Assembly (NCBI GenBank): GCA_018897105.1
Contig: JAHILF010000055.1
Coordinates: forward strand, 1 to 32,120
Reading direction: 5' to 3'
From: Pseudomonadota bacterium
Lineage (GTDB): Bacteria > Desulfobacterota > Desulfobulbia > Desulfobulbales > SURF-16
DNA length: 32,120 nt
The notes under the pieces are model-generated. The model saw only the letters and a program-made list of their open reading frames with translations, was not told where the DNA came from and made no database searches. The stretch's first letter is position 1. Every line of letters starts with the position of its first letter. The position numbers and the translations under genes were made by a program. Below are positions 1-8,237 of the stretch, one piece after another.

Positions 1-141
1 CCATCGGAGGAGATGGTGAAGACAGTTATCCAGCACGAGTTCTATCATCATTTCCGCAAGTTCAAGCATACCGCGATTTATCGAATAATTCGGGCCAAGC
101 GTCACCCATCCCCGGCGGAGCAACTACGGGAGGCCGCTTGA
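1..141 (+). CDS. 3' end of an unidentified protein (partial)
   Basis: Frame 1 is open from the first base to a TGA at 139-141 and gives 46 residues of a C-terminus that is basic and rich in His, Tyr and Phe (for example EFYHHFRKFKHTAIYRIIR). The composition looks coding and the stop lies 69 bp before the next start codon. I do not recognise the family. With only the tail visible no function can be given; it could be the upstream partner of the cytochrome gene or an unrelated gene. Confidence 0.45.
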   Translation, partial: PSEEMVKTVIQHEFYHHFRKFKHTAIYRIIRAKRHPSPAEQLREAA

Positions 142-210
142 CCCCTACAGAACTTTTGACTCACAAGATAAGTATTTACGGCAACAAAAAAACATATAAC
201 CGGAGGGTAT

Positions 211-2235
211 ATGAAAAAAATGATATTTACGGCAGCGGCTTTCGCCTTGCTTGCCGGCACTGGCTACGCAGCTGACCGCGGTATAGACATGTCTATCAAT
301 CCGAGTCCGGCACTTGTCGGCAGCACCGTACGTTTTGCCTGCACCGGTATCGGCGAGTGGCAAAGTACCTTGAGGTCTGCGCAGATCACCATTACTGATG
401 CATCGGATACCGTGCTGGTCTCAGGACAGAGGATGCAGATTGACGGGCGTACCGCCACCTTTGATTATACTGTTCCGGCAGATGAGATGACTGGGGAATG
501 GGATTTCAAGTGCAATCTCACGGACCGAAGGAATAAACAGACGAAAACAAGTCCGTTTACCGTAACCGGAACGATCACCGGTGGAGGTTCCGGAGGGTCA
601 GAGGGTTCCGGTGACGGGACAGGAACTCATCCGTTCATTACCTCCTATGACGGTCCGTCAACCTGTATTGCCTGTCACGAGATTGAAGCCCAGGATATGC
701 TGGAAAGCCTGCACATGCAGTGGTCCGGCCCCACCCCGGATGTGACCAATATCTCCGGCAATGACGGCAAGGGCGTCAACGGCATCAACACCTTCTGCAC
801 CTATGCCATCTCTTCTAAAGGTGCCTGTTATACCTGTCATGTCAGGGCCGACGGCAATGCCCCCCATCCGCCGAGCGTGGGTGACATTGACTGCCTCATG
901 TGCCACAACGATACCTACCAGCGGACCTTTGTTGCCGATCCGAATAACAGCGAAACCGTGGTTAATGTCAACGGCGAAACCAAAACCTATGTCTTCGGTC
1001 TAGTTGATGAAAATGGTGATTACACCACTGTTCCCGATTATGCCAAGATGCCTGCCGGCACCACTATGGTGGATCTGGCCCGCAACGTTCATCTGCCCAC
1101 CAGGCAGTCCTGTCTCCGTTGCCATGCTAAGGCGGGCGGGGGTGACTGGACAAAACGCGGCGATATGGGACTGAACACAGCGGCGCCAACTGTGACTGAA
1201 GACGTGCATATGTCTGCTGATCCGGGCGGCGCCGACCTTACCTGTACGGCCTGCCATTCCTCTGAGGGCCATAAGATCGGCGGCCGGGGTATTGACCTGC
1301 GTCAGACCGAAGCGGCCAACCCGAAATGTACGAACTGTCACGCTGCTGCCCCGCACAGCGACGCCACCTTGAACCGCCATGCCGCAGGCCAGGTCGTCTG
1401 TCAGGTCTGCCATATCCGCAAATTCGGCAAAGGCGGGGCAACGGAGATGTCGCGTGACTGGTTGCAGCCTACCTGGAACCCGGCCTTCTGTTCCGGTCAG
1501 GGCGGGTTTGTCGGTGAAGAGGTCAAGGCTGACAATGTGAAGCCTGAATACGTGTGGTTTGACGGCACCTCGCAAGTTTACAGCATCGGCCAGACTATAG
1601 CGGCTGATGAGCGGGGCGTCTATCCCATGGCCAAGGCTAACGGTGGACCGTTTGACGGTAAATCAAAGATTGTGCCGATTAAACGTCACTTCTCGATTAT
1701 GCCGCTGCATGAAAGCGGCAAGATCGTGCCGCCTGCCATCATGTGGATGTTCATGACCGGTGATTTCGATCTGGCAGTGCGCAAGGGCATGGAAGAAGAG
1801 AGCATGACCGGCAACTACCAGCTGGTTGATGTTGATGCTGAAATGCTGATTACCCACGGTGTTGAGCCGGCATCCATGGCCCCGTCCTGTGGTGAATGTC
1901 ATGATTACTCCGGTATGACTCCGGACGGAACCGGCATGGTGCCGTTTGGCCAACTCGGGTATCATACCTGGCCGGCCAAGGTTAAGGACTGTACCCTGTG
2001 CCATGAGCGGGAATCGCTTTCCTGGCAGGGAGTGCATCAGCGCCATGCGGCCGACGGTCAGGGCGAGGGGAACCTGTCATGTGTGAGCTGTCATACCGGC
2101 GAACCGACCGGTCTGGTGAAACCGAAAAGTGATCTGTGCAACGACTGTCACGGTTCCAAATCCTGGAGCGGCAGCGAACTGCATAAGAAGCACCTTGAGA
2201 AAGGCTATCAATGTGTGAAATGCCATAAGTTCTAA
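211..2235 (+). CDS. secreted dodecahaem c-type cytochrome with N-terminal Ig-like domain
   Basis: A 674-residue exported electron-transfer protein. Residues 1-20 form a Sec signal peptide ending GYA. Residues about 24-120 look like an Ig-like beta domain with Cys44 and Cys101. A Gly/Ser-rich linker occupies about 124-139, followed by a multihaem region with twelve CxxCH motifs starting at Cys152 (CIACH) and ending with CVKCH two residues before the C-terminus. The segment around CQVCHIRKFGKGG, followed by RDWLQP, resembles the octahaem tetrathionate-reductase-like cytochromes, so that part may be a catalytic or electron-transfer module of that superfamily. GGAGG precedes the ATG. The gene ends in a strong terminator and seems monocistronic. 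The product should be periplasmic or surface-exposed; substrate unknown. The haem count is seen directly; the OTR relationship is a family inference. Confidence 0.9.
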   Translation: MKKMIFTAAAFALLAGTGYAADRGIDMSINPSPALVGSTVRFACTGIGEWQSTLRSAQITITDASDTVLVSGQRMQIDGRTATFDYTVPADEMTGEWDFKCNLTDRRNKQTKTSPFTVTGTITGGGSGGSEGSGDGTGTHPFITSYDGPSTCIACHEIEAQDMLESLHMQWSGPTPDVTNISGNDGKGVNGINTFCTYAISSKGACYTCHVRADGNAPHPPSVGDIDCLMCHNDTYQRTFVADPNNSETVVNVNGETKTYVFGLVDENGDYTTVPDYAKMPAGTTMVDLARNVHLPTRQSCLRCHAKAGGGDWTKRGDMGLNTAAPTVTEDVHMSADPGGADLTCTACHSSEGHKIGGRGIDLRQTEAANPKCTNCHAAAPHSDATLNRHAAGQVVCQVCHIRKFGKGGATEMSRDWLQPTWNPAFCSGQGGFVGEEVKADNVKPEYVWFDGTSQVYSIGQTIAADERGVYPMAKANGGPFDGKSKIVPIKRHFSIMPLHESGKIVPPAIMWMFMTGDFDLAVRKGMEEESMTGNYQLVDVDAEMLITHGVEPASMAPSCGECHDYSGMTPDGTGMVPFGQLGYHTWPAKVKDCTLCHERESLSWQGVHQRHAADGQGEGNLSCVSCHTGEPTGLVKPKSDLCNDCHGSKSWSGSELHKKHLEKGYQCVKCHKF

Positions 2236-2262
2236 ACCCGCTGGTTTTTGCGGCTGTAAGTG

Positions 2263-2297
2263 AAAAAAAGGATGTCCGCTTCGGGCATCCTTTTTTT
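2263..2297 (+). terminator. intrinsic terminator of the dodecahaem cytochrome gene
   Basis: A 9-bp stem (2270-2278 with 2282-2290, one G-T pair) with a three-base loop lies between an A7 tract (2263-2269) and a T7 tract (2291-2297). This is a textbook Rho-independent terminator 28 bp after the stop codon; the flanking A and T tracts could make it bidirectional. Confidence 0.93.
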
Positions 2298-2413
2298 ATG
2301 GGCTATTTGGCAGAGCGCAAATCAAAGAGATTGACAATTACCGTGAAGAATGTCAAAATATCCTGTTTTCCTTTCTGCTGTAAGTTCCCTTGGCGTTTCT
2401 TTATGAGAAAAAT

Positions 2414-2785
2414 ATGGTAAATCCTTGTCTTGACTGTGGTGCCTGCTGTGCATTTTTCCGCGCCTCTTTTTACTGGGCTGAATCGGATTTGGCAATGGAA
2501 GCTGGGGTGCCTGCCGAGCTGACGGAAAAATTAAATGATTTCCGGATGGTTATGAAGGGGACCAATGGCCCCTCCCCTCGCTGTATAGCGCTGATGGGGA
2601 TAATCGGCAAAAAAGTTCATTGCAACATATATGAAAAGAGGGCCTCGGTTTGTCGTGATTTTCAGCCCGCCTGGCTCGATGGCGAACCGAACGAACGCTG
2701 CGACAAGGCAAGGCTTAAATGGGGTCTGCCGCTACTGATTCCGGAAGTCTGGAACCAGCCGGACAACTTCCCGAAAGCCGCTTGA
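2414..2785 (+). CDS. YkgJ-type cysteine-cluster protein (Zn/Fe-S cluster family)
   Basis: A 123-residue small soluble protein of the YkgJ/UPF0153 family. It starts [10 protein letters not shown] and carries the second half of the cluster as [15 protein letters not shown], so the conserved Cys pattern CxxCGxCC...CxIY...C is complete. Family members bind zinc or an Fe-S cluster; their biochemical role is not settled. The start is set at ATG 2414 because homologues usually begin just before the first Cys; an in-frame TTG at 2390 would add eight residues with no better ribosome site. It is not in an operon: a terminator lies upstream and a stem-loop downstream. It sits between cytochrome genes, but no functional link is shown by the sequence. 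Confidence 0.82.
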   Translation: MVNPCLDCGACCAFFRASFYWAESDLAMEAGVPAELTEKLNDFRMVMKGTNGPSPRCIALMGIIGKKVHCNIYEKRASVCRDFQPAWLDGEPNERCDKARLKWGLPLLIPEVWNQPDNFPKAA

Positions 2786-3030
2786 TTTATTTTCAGATCC
2801 TTTCAGTTTTTTGCGCAGCGGGCGTCCGTTGCGCAATACCCTGGCAGTTTATCCTCCCCGTGTCCATGGCGCTGTTACGCAAAATTTTCTGCTGCTTGCA
2901 TTTGCCCACCTCTCAAGAAATAATAGGAATTTATTTTCAATTTGCCCTGTTCTCAGGTGAATCCGGCATCCCATTGCCGGATATTTAAGCGAAAAGCTTG
3001 TTAAAACGGTCTGCGGCAAAAAATACGTGA
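2786..3030. other. non-coding stretch with an 11-bp stem-loop
   Basis: No gene is visible between the YkgJ-type gene and the haoA terminator. The only clear structure is a perfect stem-loop at 2811-2836 (TTGCGCAGCGG pairing with CCGTTGCGCAA through one G-T pair, four-base loop). It is not followed by a T tract in either direction, so it is probably an mRNA 3'-end stabiliser or a small palindromic repeat rather than a terminator. Confidence 0.5.
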
Positions 3031-3075
3031 GCCCGCGAGCTACCGGCCAGGGAGTGAGGCCGGCAGCTTGCGGGC
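3017..3075 (-). terminator. terminator of the haoC-haoA operon
   Basis: An 18-bp stem (3031-3048 with 3058-3075, one mismatch and one G-T pair) with a nine-base loop lies 26 bp after the haoA stop on the minus strand. Seven bases beyond the stem there is a run of six T (minus strand). The stem is unusually long for a terminator and the T run is displaced, but the position fits transcription stop of the operon. Confidence 0.75.
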
Positions 3076-3101
3076 TGTGCGCGGCAGTGGAGGATGAAGC
3101 A

Positions 3102-4460
3102 TCAATCTGGAGCTGTGCTCATCACATGGCTCAGCTCTTCGATTTTGTTGTTTTTCATACGCCAATCGTACAGAGCGACCATATCCTTGTAGACCTGCTG
3201 CATCTGGAAGAAGCCGTGCCAGTGGGCATAGTCCGGTCCGTTCATGGCGGCGCCCTGGCGAGCCCTGCGGCCGGTGTGGTGCCAGAGGAAGTAATAAAGT
3301 TCCTGGAAGCCGTCCTGCCACGGGTCTTTGGCAAGCAATCCCTTGGCCTCCAGGGCCTTCTGCATCTCGGTGGCTTTGTCATAGTACGTGTTGTACAACT
3401 CCACCACGTTGTCCAGGGTCTGCATCTGCACATCGGTATGGGTTGAGCCGTGACAGTTGGCGCATACCTTGCGCATCAATATGTCGGCTTTCTTACCGTC
3501 GCCCCGGACCCCGCTTCGCAGCTCACTGCGGGGATGAACCAGATCCCATTTGAGGCGCTCGTTGACATTGTGGGTGGTGGATAGTTCGCCGATGCCGCTC
3601 ATATGGCAGACTGCGCAGGTCGGAGCCGAGTAATCTCCCGGCTGCCAGGTGTCAGGAGCGGCATCCCAATTCCACTCCTCGCCGTGGGTCTGGAAGATCT
3701 GGCCATGTTTGCTTTCAAGGTAGATTTCGATATCCGGATGATCCGGTCCGAGATGGCAGCTGGCGCAGGCTTCGGGTTTCCTGGCCTCTGCTATGGAAAA
3801 TTGATGGCGGGTATGGCAGACGGTACAGTTGCCCACCGAACCGTCAGGATACCTGGTGCCCACGCCGCCGGGCCAGGTTTCCTTGATCGGTTTGTTGTCC
3901 GGACCCAGTTCAACCTGGGTGCCGTGGCAGATCTGGCAGCCAGAGGCCCGGGCTGCACGGTTGCTTGGTGAACCGATCTCATTGCCCATGAACCCGCCCC
4001 CTTCGTGCTGGTACATCAGCTTCTGGAATTTCTCTTTTTCAATGACCGGGGCGCCGGAAAGATTGGCATGGCCGCTTTTCAGAAACTGCTCGACTTCGGC
4101 GGGATGGCAGCGTTCGCAGGTTTTGGATGAAACCATGGGGGAGATATAGGTGTTCGTTCCTTTAATGCCGGAACACTGGCTGGCCATGGGAGACGTTTTT
4201 TCAACCCCATGGCAGTCATAGCAGGTGATATTGGCATGCCCCATTTTCCCCTGCTTCCACGATGCGATGATGCCCGGGGTTTTATTGGCATGGCACTCGA
4301 TACATTTGGCGGCCTCTTCAGACATACCTCTTTTGATGACTATATCCCTGGGGGCCAGGTTGGGCATCTCTGCTGCCTGGGCAGTAACTGCACAAACGGT
4401 AAAGGCGCCAAGAAGTATGGTCGAGCCGAGCAGCCCTTTGCAGATGAACTTCTTTCTCAT
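3102..4460 (-). CDS. haoA: octahaem cytochrome c of the hydroxylamine oxidoreductase family
   Basis: A 452-residue periplasmic octahaem cytochrome. Residues 1-30 are a signal peptide ending AQA-A. Eight CxxCH sites follow: CIECH, CYDCH, CERCH, CQICH, CTVCH, CASCH, CAVCH and CANCH. The C-terminal helical part contains [18 protein letters not shown], typical of HAO-like proteins. Because it is paired with a NapC-type quinol dehydrogenase in a non-nitrifier, it more likely works reductively (nitrite or hydroxylamine to ammonium), as described for the epsilonproteobacterial HaoCA module, than as an ammonia-oxidiser HAO. GGAGG lies just upstream of the ATG. It is second in the operon, 39 bp after haoC. 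Family assignment is firm; direction of catalysis and presence of the Tyr cross-link to the active haem are not decided here. Confidence 0.9.
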   Translation of the reverse strand: MRKKFICKGLLGSTILLGAFTVCAVTAQAAEMPNLAPRDIVIKRGMSEEAAKCIECHANKTPGIIASWKQGKMGHANITCYDCHGVEKTSPMASQCSGIKGTNTYISPMVSSKTCERCHPAEVEQFLKSGHANLSGAPVIEKEKFQKLMYQHEGGGFMGNEIGSPSNRAARASGCQICHGTQVELGPDNKPIKETWPGGVGTRYPDGSVGNCTVCHTRHQFSIAEARKPEACASCHLGPDHPDIEIYLESKHGQIFQTHGEEWNWDAAPDTWQPGDYSAPTCAVCHMSGIGELSTTHNVNERLKWDLVHPRSELRSGVRGDGKKADILMRKVCANCHGSTHTDVQMQTLDNVVELYNTYYDKATEMQKALEAKGLLAKDPWQDGFQELYYFLWHHTGRRARQGAAMNGPDYAHWHGFFQMQQVYKDMVALYDWRMKNNKIEELSHVMSTAPD

Positions 4461-4499
4461 TTTTTTCCTCCTTGCTTATTTTCGCGTATCGAAAATCCA

Positions 4500-5063
4500 T
4501 TATGATTTTCGCTGGAAAAATTTATTTGCCTCTTCAATCATGTCTTTGTGGCCGACATGCGGGTGGCACTCTGTGCATCTTTTCTTCACCTCTCCCAGCA
4601 GGTAGGAGCGGTGGGCAATCAATCCGCCGGACCTGATTCCCTGGGGGGTCAGATTGTGGTGACAGCGGCGGCAGGCGCTGTCGAAAGTGAATTCAAGGCG
4701 GTTTGCTTCCGCATTTGCCGCCCAGTCAAACTCGGCAGGTTTCAAGGTCAGATTCTGGATAACATCGCCGGTGCCGGTCCGAGCCTTTGTGGTCAGGTAT
4801 TCCAGGAAATTGCCATGGGGCAGATGGCAGTCCACGCATTGGGCGGCAAAGCCCTGGGGATTTTTGCCGCCATGGGTTGATTCCTTCCATGCCGTGCGGA
4901 ATGGCGTCATGGCGTGACAGCTGACGCAAAAGGTGTCGGTATTGGTTGTTTCGATCATAAAACCGGAGGCCAACACCGTAATCAACGCCAGGATAATGCC
5001 CATGCCCAGGCCAACCCACCAGGCTTTTTTGCTGCCGGAACTCTTTGTCCCTCCTAAAGCCAT
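4500..5063 (-). CDS. haoC: NapC/NrfH-type membrane tetrahaem cytochrome (quinol dehydrogenase)
   Basis: A 187-residue protein with one N-terminal transmembrane helix (about residues 14-35) and four CxxCH motifs: CVSCH, CVDCH, CRRCH and CTECH. This is the NapC/NirT/NrfH architecture, which anchors in the inner membrane, oxidises menaquinol and passes electrons to a periplasmic multihaem partner. The partner here is the octahaem protein encoded next in the same operon. The start is fixed by a near-perfect Shine-Dalgarno sequence, AAGGAGGTGATTG, immediately before the ATG. Alternative reading: a NrfH-like protein for another reductase, but no nrfA or napA is in the window. Confidence 0.9.
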   Translation of the reverse strand: MALGGTKSSGSKKAWWVGLGMGIILALITVLASGFMIETTNTDTFCVSCHAMTPFRTAWKESTHGGKNPQGFAAQCVDCHLPHGNFLEYLTTKARTGTGDVIQNLTLKPAEFDWAANAEANRLEFTFDSACRRCHHNLTPQGIRSGGLIAHRSYLLGEVKKRCTECHPHVGHKDMIEEANKFFQRKS

Positions 5064-5434
5064 TCAATCACCTCCTTTTGGTTTTATTAGCAAAATTCTC
5101 GGTTAGTTTATCACATTCATAGAGCAATTAGTATTCCGTTCGTGAGTCGATTTTTTTGTCCGATGCTTATCTAGCTGAAATAGTGGCAAATAAATGCATT
5201 TGTCTTGCTTGCCATGCCTCGGTGCTTTATGATGGATGGGCTTGATATGTATTTTTTGTAACCGTGCGGTAACGCCTATTTTTTGCGGCTGTTACCTTGT
5301 GGTTACATCGGCGGACAAAGCTGCTGTTTGAAGGGGACATCTGATCCGCCATACCTTAGAGATGGATGTTTGTGCAGGAGTGGGAATATGTTCCAAAAAA
5401 TTCCATTGCAAGCTTATCTTGTGAGATTTCAGAT
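5064..5434. other. divergent regulatory region between haoC and the sterol-desaturase gene
   Basis: About 370 bp separate two divergent start codons. It holds the haoC ribosome site at 5065-5077 (minus strand) and a symmetrical set of four GTAAC half-sites, listed separately. It is AT-rich with several T tracts. I could not find a convincing -35/-10 pair or a -24/-12 promoter on either strand. Confidence 0.5.
5258..5306. promoter_or_regulatory. candidate operator: four GTAAC half-sites in dyad arrangement
   Basis: GTAAC occurs at 5258-5262 and again at 5269-5273, and its reverse complement GTTAC at 5291-5295 and 5302-5306. Each pair is a direct repeat with an 11-bp period, and the two pairs mirror each other around a T-rich centre. 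Eleven-base direct repeats are typical of OmpR/PhoB-class response regulators, which bind such repeats as tandem dimers. The site is about 195 bp upstream of haoC and 130 bp upstream of the sterol-desaturase start, so it could serve either gene. The arrangement is seen; the regulator is unknown. Confidence 0.5.
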
Positions 5435-6274
5435 ATGAAACCGGAAACATACCGTGTTATTTTTTTCTTTGCTATTCTGGTTCTGGTTGCGATCTGGGAG
5501 GGAGTAGCCCCCAGGCGCAGGCTTACCGTCTCCAAAGCAGGAAGATGGTTTAACAACCTGTCGATCATTATTCTTGATACATTGTTTGCCCGCCTGCTCG
5601 TTCCTGTGGCGGCTGTTGGCGTGGCCGCTGCTGCCCAGCGGCAGGGCTGGGGACTCTTTCCTTATCTGCAGTTAAAATTCTGGCCGTCCCTGATCTTTGG
5701 CGTGTTGTTGCTTGATATGATTATATATCTGCAGCATCTGATGTTCCACTCCGTTCCTCTGCTCTGGCGGCTGCACATGGTGCACCATGCCGATCTTGAT
5801 ATTGATGTGACCACTGGGCTGCGTTTTCATCCCATTGAAATTCTGATTTCCATGGCCATCAAAATGGCGGCGGTAGCAGCCCTTGGTTTGCCCGTTTTGG
5901 TTGTTGTTGTTTTTGAGGTGACTTTAAACGGCACGGCCATGTTTAATCATGGCAATATCCGGCTGCCCGGCAGGCTTGACGCACTTCTCCGTCTGCTGGT
6001 TGTCACGCCGGACATGCACCGGGTCCATCATTCTGTGACCATTCGCGAAACAAACAGTAATTTCGGTTTTAATTTCCCCTGGTGGGATAGACTTTTCGGC
6101 ACCTACCGGGCCCAACCGGTCATGGGGCATGACGGCATGACCATAGGTCTTTCTCAGTTCAGGGATGCGGCAAAACTGACCCTGCCCCATCTTCTTGCCC
6201 TGCCGTTTACCGGCAACCCGGGCTCGTATGCCATCGACAGCATAGGCCGGGATCCGCAAACATTGAAAAGATAG
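5435..6274 (+). CDS. sterol desaturase / fatty acid hydroxylase family membrane protein
   Basis: A 279-residue integral membrane protein of the fatty acid hydroxylase superfamily (PF04116), di-iron enzymes that hydroxylate or desaturate lipids. The His clusters that bind the irons are visible: QHLMFH, HMVHH, LRFHP, FNHGN and HRVHHS, followed by WWDRLFGTYR, the family's conserved C-terminal motif. At least three hydrophobic segments precede and separate these motifs. The start ATG 5435 is preferred because homologues begin just before the first membrane helix. An in-frame ATG at 5366 would add 23 polar residues; neither has a strong ribosome site. The enzyme normally needs oxygen, which is odd beside anaerobic respiration genes and may point to oxygen exposure or another substrate. 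It appears monocistronic. Confidence 0.87.
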   Translation: MKPETYRVIFFFAILVLVAIWEGVAPRRRLTVSKAGRWFNNLSIIILDTLFARLLVPVAAVGVAAAAQRQGWGLFPYLQLKFWPSLIFGVLLLDMIIYLQHLMFHSVPLLWRLHMVHHADLDIDVTTGLRFHPIEILISMAIKMAAVAALGLPVLVVVVFEVTLNGTAMFNHGNIRLPGRLDALLRLLVVTPDMHRVHHSVTIRETNSNFGFNFPWWDRLFGTYRAQPVMGHDGMTIGLSQFRDAAKLTLPHLLALPFTGNPGSYAIDSIGRDPQTLKR

Positions 6275-6316
6275 ATTCTTTACCCCCCCCCCAGCCGTTT
6301 GTATTTTTCGCCATTC

Positions 6317-6359
6317 TTGACAATATTTCCCCGTGTTATTATATATGAACATATGCTCA
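6317..6359 (+). promoter_or_regulatory. promoter and overlapping SmtB/CadC-type operator
   Basis: A -35 TTGACA (6317-6322) is separated by 17 bp from a -10 TATATA (6340-6345). Immediately after the -10 is a 14-bp palindrome, TGAACATATGCTCA (6346-6359), with one mismatched pair. It fits the TGAAC-like dyads used by ArsR/SmtB repressors. The operator covers the start-point region, so the repressor just downstream should block its own transcription until metal binds. Confidence 0.85.
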
Positions 6360-6390
6360 GATATTAATTATGTGCTTCAGGGTGGTGTGC

Positions 6391-6747
6391 ATGGCGGATT
6401 ATGAAGACCGGTGTCAGTGTAGGATTATTCATGAAGAGCGGGTTGATGGTGCACGCAGCAAGGCCCTTGCTCCTGAGGAGCTTGACAGGCTTGCCAATTT
6501 TTTCAAGGCCTTGGCGGATACTACCCGGCTCAGCATTATTCTGGCACTCCAGCATGGTGAAATGTGTGTCTGTGATCTGGCGGCCTTTCTTGCCGTTTCC
6601 GAGTCTGCGGTCAGCCATCAGCTCCGCCTGCTGCGGCAGTTGCAACTGGTTACCAACCGTCGCCAGGGGCCGGTTCTCTATTACCGACTTGTTGATGATC
6701 ATGTAAGCCAGGTGACCGATCTGGTTCTGGAGCATATTCGGGAGTAA
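6391..6747 (+). CDS. ArsR/SmtB-family metal-responsive repressor (CadC-like)
   Basis: A 118-residue winged-helix repressor. An N-terminal CQC precedes the ArsR fold, and the helix before the recognition helix carries MCVCDL, giving the Cys ligands of the CadC-type alpha-3N site (Cd, Pb, Zn or Bi). The C-terminal helix has D-D-H, ten residues, H and then E two residues on. This matches the DxH-x10-H-x2-E/H alpha-5 site of SmtB/CzrA (Zn, Co). Both classes of sensor site thus appear intact. The start at 6391 is chosen for the AGGGTGG ribosome site; an ATG at 6370 has none. The promoter and operator lie just upstream and the metal permease follows, so it is the autoregulated repressor of a metal-export operon. 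Confidence 0.88.
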   Translation: MADYEDRCQCRIIHEERVDGARSKALAPEELDRLANFFKALADTTRLSIILALQHGEMCVCDLAAFLAVSESAVSHQLRLLRQLQLVTNRRQGPVLYYRLVDDHVSQVTDLVLEHIRE

Positions 6748-6858
6748 GGCATTGCCGCAGACATCCGGCAAACACATTTGCTGAGGCGGCAGGAGGCAAT
6801 CGACTGTCTGCCAATGGTTTAAGAGCTATCGGCAAGATGGCACAGGAAGATAAATATT

Positions 6859-8040
6859 ATGGAAATACTATCATTTTCCCTGTCAGTCATCCGGGAAGCG
6901 TGGAATATGCTGGCGGATTCCTCGGTATATGTTCTCTTCGGCCTGCTGGTGGGTGGCATGCTGAAAATGTTTCTCTCGCCGGCATATGTGGCGCACCATC
7001 TGGGAAAGGGGCGGTTCAGGTCCGTGTTGAATGCTGCCCTGCTCGGCATTCCCATCCCTCTCTGCTCCTGCGGTGTGCTGCCGGCTGCCGCCTCACTCAA
7101 AAAACAGGGGGCAAATAATGGGGCAACCGCAGCTTTTCTCATCTCAACCCCGGAATCAGGGGTGGACTCCATTTCAATCAGCTACGCACTTTTGGATCCC
7201 ATCATGACAATCGCCCGGCCGCTGGCTGCCTTTCTCACGGCCCTGGTGGCTGGTTTCAGTGAAAATATCATGAATCCGCCGCAATCAGCCGGTTTGGCAG
7301 CACCGGATTTGCGCTGCCAGGTTGACAACTGCTGCAGCGGCGAGAATTGTCCGCCGGAAGAACATGCTGCGCATCATTCCTTGCCGGAGAAGATGACCGC
7401 GGGACTCCGCTATGCAAAAGACGAGATATGGGGGGATCTGGCCGGCTGGTTTTTTCTGGGGCTGCTGGCCGCAGGGTTGATCACGGTGCTGGTGCCGGAT
7501 GAGCAGATCAGCCTCTATCTTGGCGGGGGGCTGTCGGCCATGCTTCTCATGCTTGTTTTCGGCATCCCTCTTTATATCTGTGCCACCGCTTCCACCCCCA
7601 TAGCCGCAGCCATGATCCTCAAAGGCGTCAGTCCCGGGGCTGCGCTGGTTTTTCTGCTGGTTGGCCCGGCCACCAATATCACTTCCATGTCGGTTCTTCT
7701 TGGTTTGCTGGGCAAACGGGCCACGGCTCTTTACCTGCTGGCAATTTCTGTTGTCAGTGTGGGGTGTGGACTGTTGCTTGATTTCGTTTATCAGCAAGCA
7801 GGCATTTCAGCAAAGGCTGCGGTTGGGCAGGCTGCAGAACTGTTGCCGGTTGAAGTAAGGATTGCCGGAGCGCTGATTCTGCTTTTCCTTTCCGTAAGAC
7901 CTCTGGCAAAAGGGATCAGCAAACTTCTGTTTAACAAAAAGGATGGACATTGCACATGTGGCGAATGCTGTTCCCCGCCTCCCCCAGTGCCTTTTCCTGC
8001 ACTGGGCAAAACGGTTTCAGGTAAGGGGAAAAGAGAATAA
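6859..8040 (+). CDS. SO_0444-type Cu/Zn efflux permease (PF03773)
   Basis: A 393-residue polytopic membrane protein of the permease family PF03773. Two homologous halves carry the family's membrane motifs: LGIPIPLCSCGVLPAA and the ISTPESGVDS segment in the first half, and FGIPLYICATASTPIAAAMI and LVGPATNITS in the second. Cytosolic stretches are rich in metal ligands: a central loop at about 152-180 with paired Cys and an EEHAAHH cluster, and a C-terminal tail containing CTCGECC. This is the pattern of SO_0444-like transporters linked to Cu/Zn efflux. AGGAAG precedes the ATG. It follows the CadC-like repressor by 111 bp in the same direction and presumably shares its promoter. Exact metal specificity cannot be read from sequence. 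Confidence 0.88.
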   Translation: MEILSFSLSVIREAWNMLADSSVYVLFGLLVGGMLKMFLSPAYVAHHLGKGRFRSVLNAALLGIPIPLCSCGVLPAAASLKKQGANNGATAAFLISTPESGVDSISISYALLDPIMTIARPLAAFLTALVAGFSENIMNPPQSAGLAAPDLRCQVDNCCSGENCPPEEHAAHHSLPEKMTAGLRYAKDEIWGDLAGWFFLGLLAAGLITVLVPDEQISLYLGGGLSAMLLMLVFGIPLYICATASTPIAAAMILKGVSPGAALVFLLVGPATNITSMSVLLGLLGKRATALYLLAISVVSVGCGLLLDFVYQQAGISAKAAVGQAAELLPVEVRIAGALILLFLSVRPLAKGISKLLFNKKDGHCTCGECCSPPPPVPFPALGKTVSGKGKRE

Positions 8041-8237
8041 GGAATTGTAAAATAATAACATGGCTATTTTAGCAGTATTTATCTAGCTATTTCAGGTAGA
8101 TAGGGATTGAAAATGTTCAAATAATTTCTTTACATCTCCTAACCCATATTTAACAATATAAATTATTTTTCCAGTACACCCAATATGTTACATGTTTTAA
8201 AAAAAACGTAGTGGCACTACATTCGTGTATTTAGTCA

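Noticed and set aside
2719-2988. An 89-codon plus-strand open frame overlapping the end of the YkgJ-type gene.
   Set aside because: Its first third is the YkgJ-type gene read in another frame, the rest has atypical composition, and it has no ribosome site or family resemblance.
5168-8102. A 16-base near repeat, CTATTTCAG(C/G)TAGATA, on the minus strand at 5168-5183 and on the plus strand at 8087-8102.
   Set aside because: A 16-mer pair with one mismatch is expected several times by chance in 32 kb when both strands are compared, and both sites are AT-rich. No further alignment holds on either side.
8210-8225. TGGCACTACAT sequence resembling a -24 element.
   Set aside because: The -12 GC is absent at the required distance and no intact gene follows in that direction; the bases form a small palindrome (GTAGTG-G-CACTAC) near the transposase relic.
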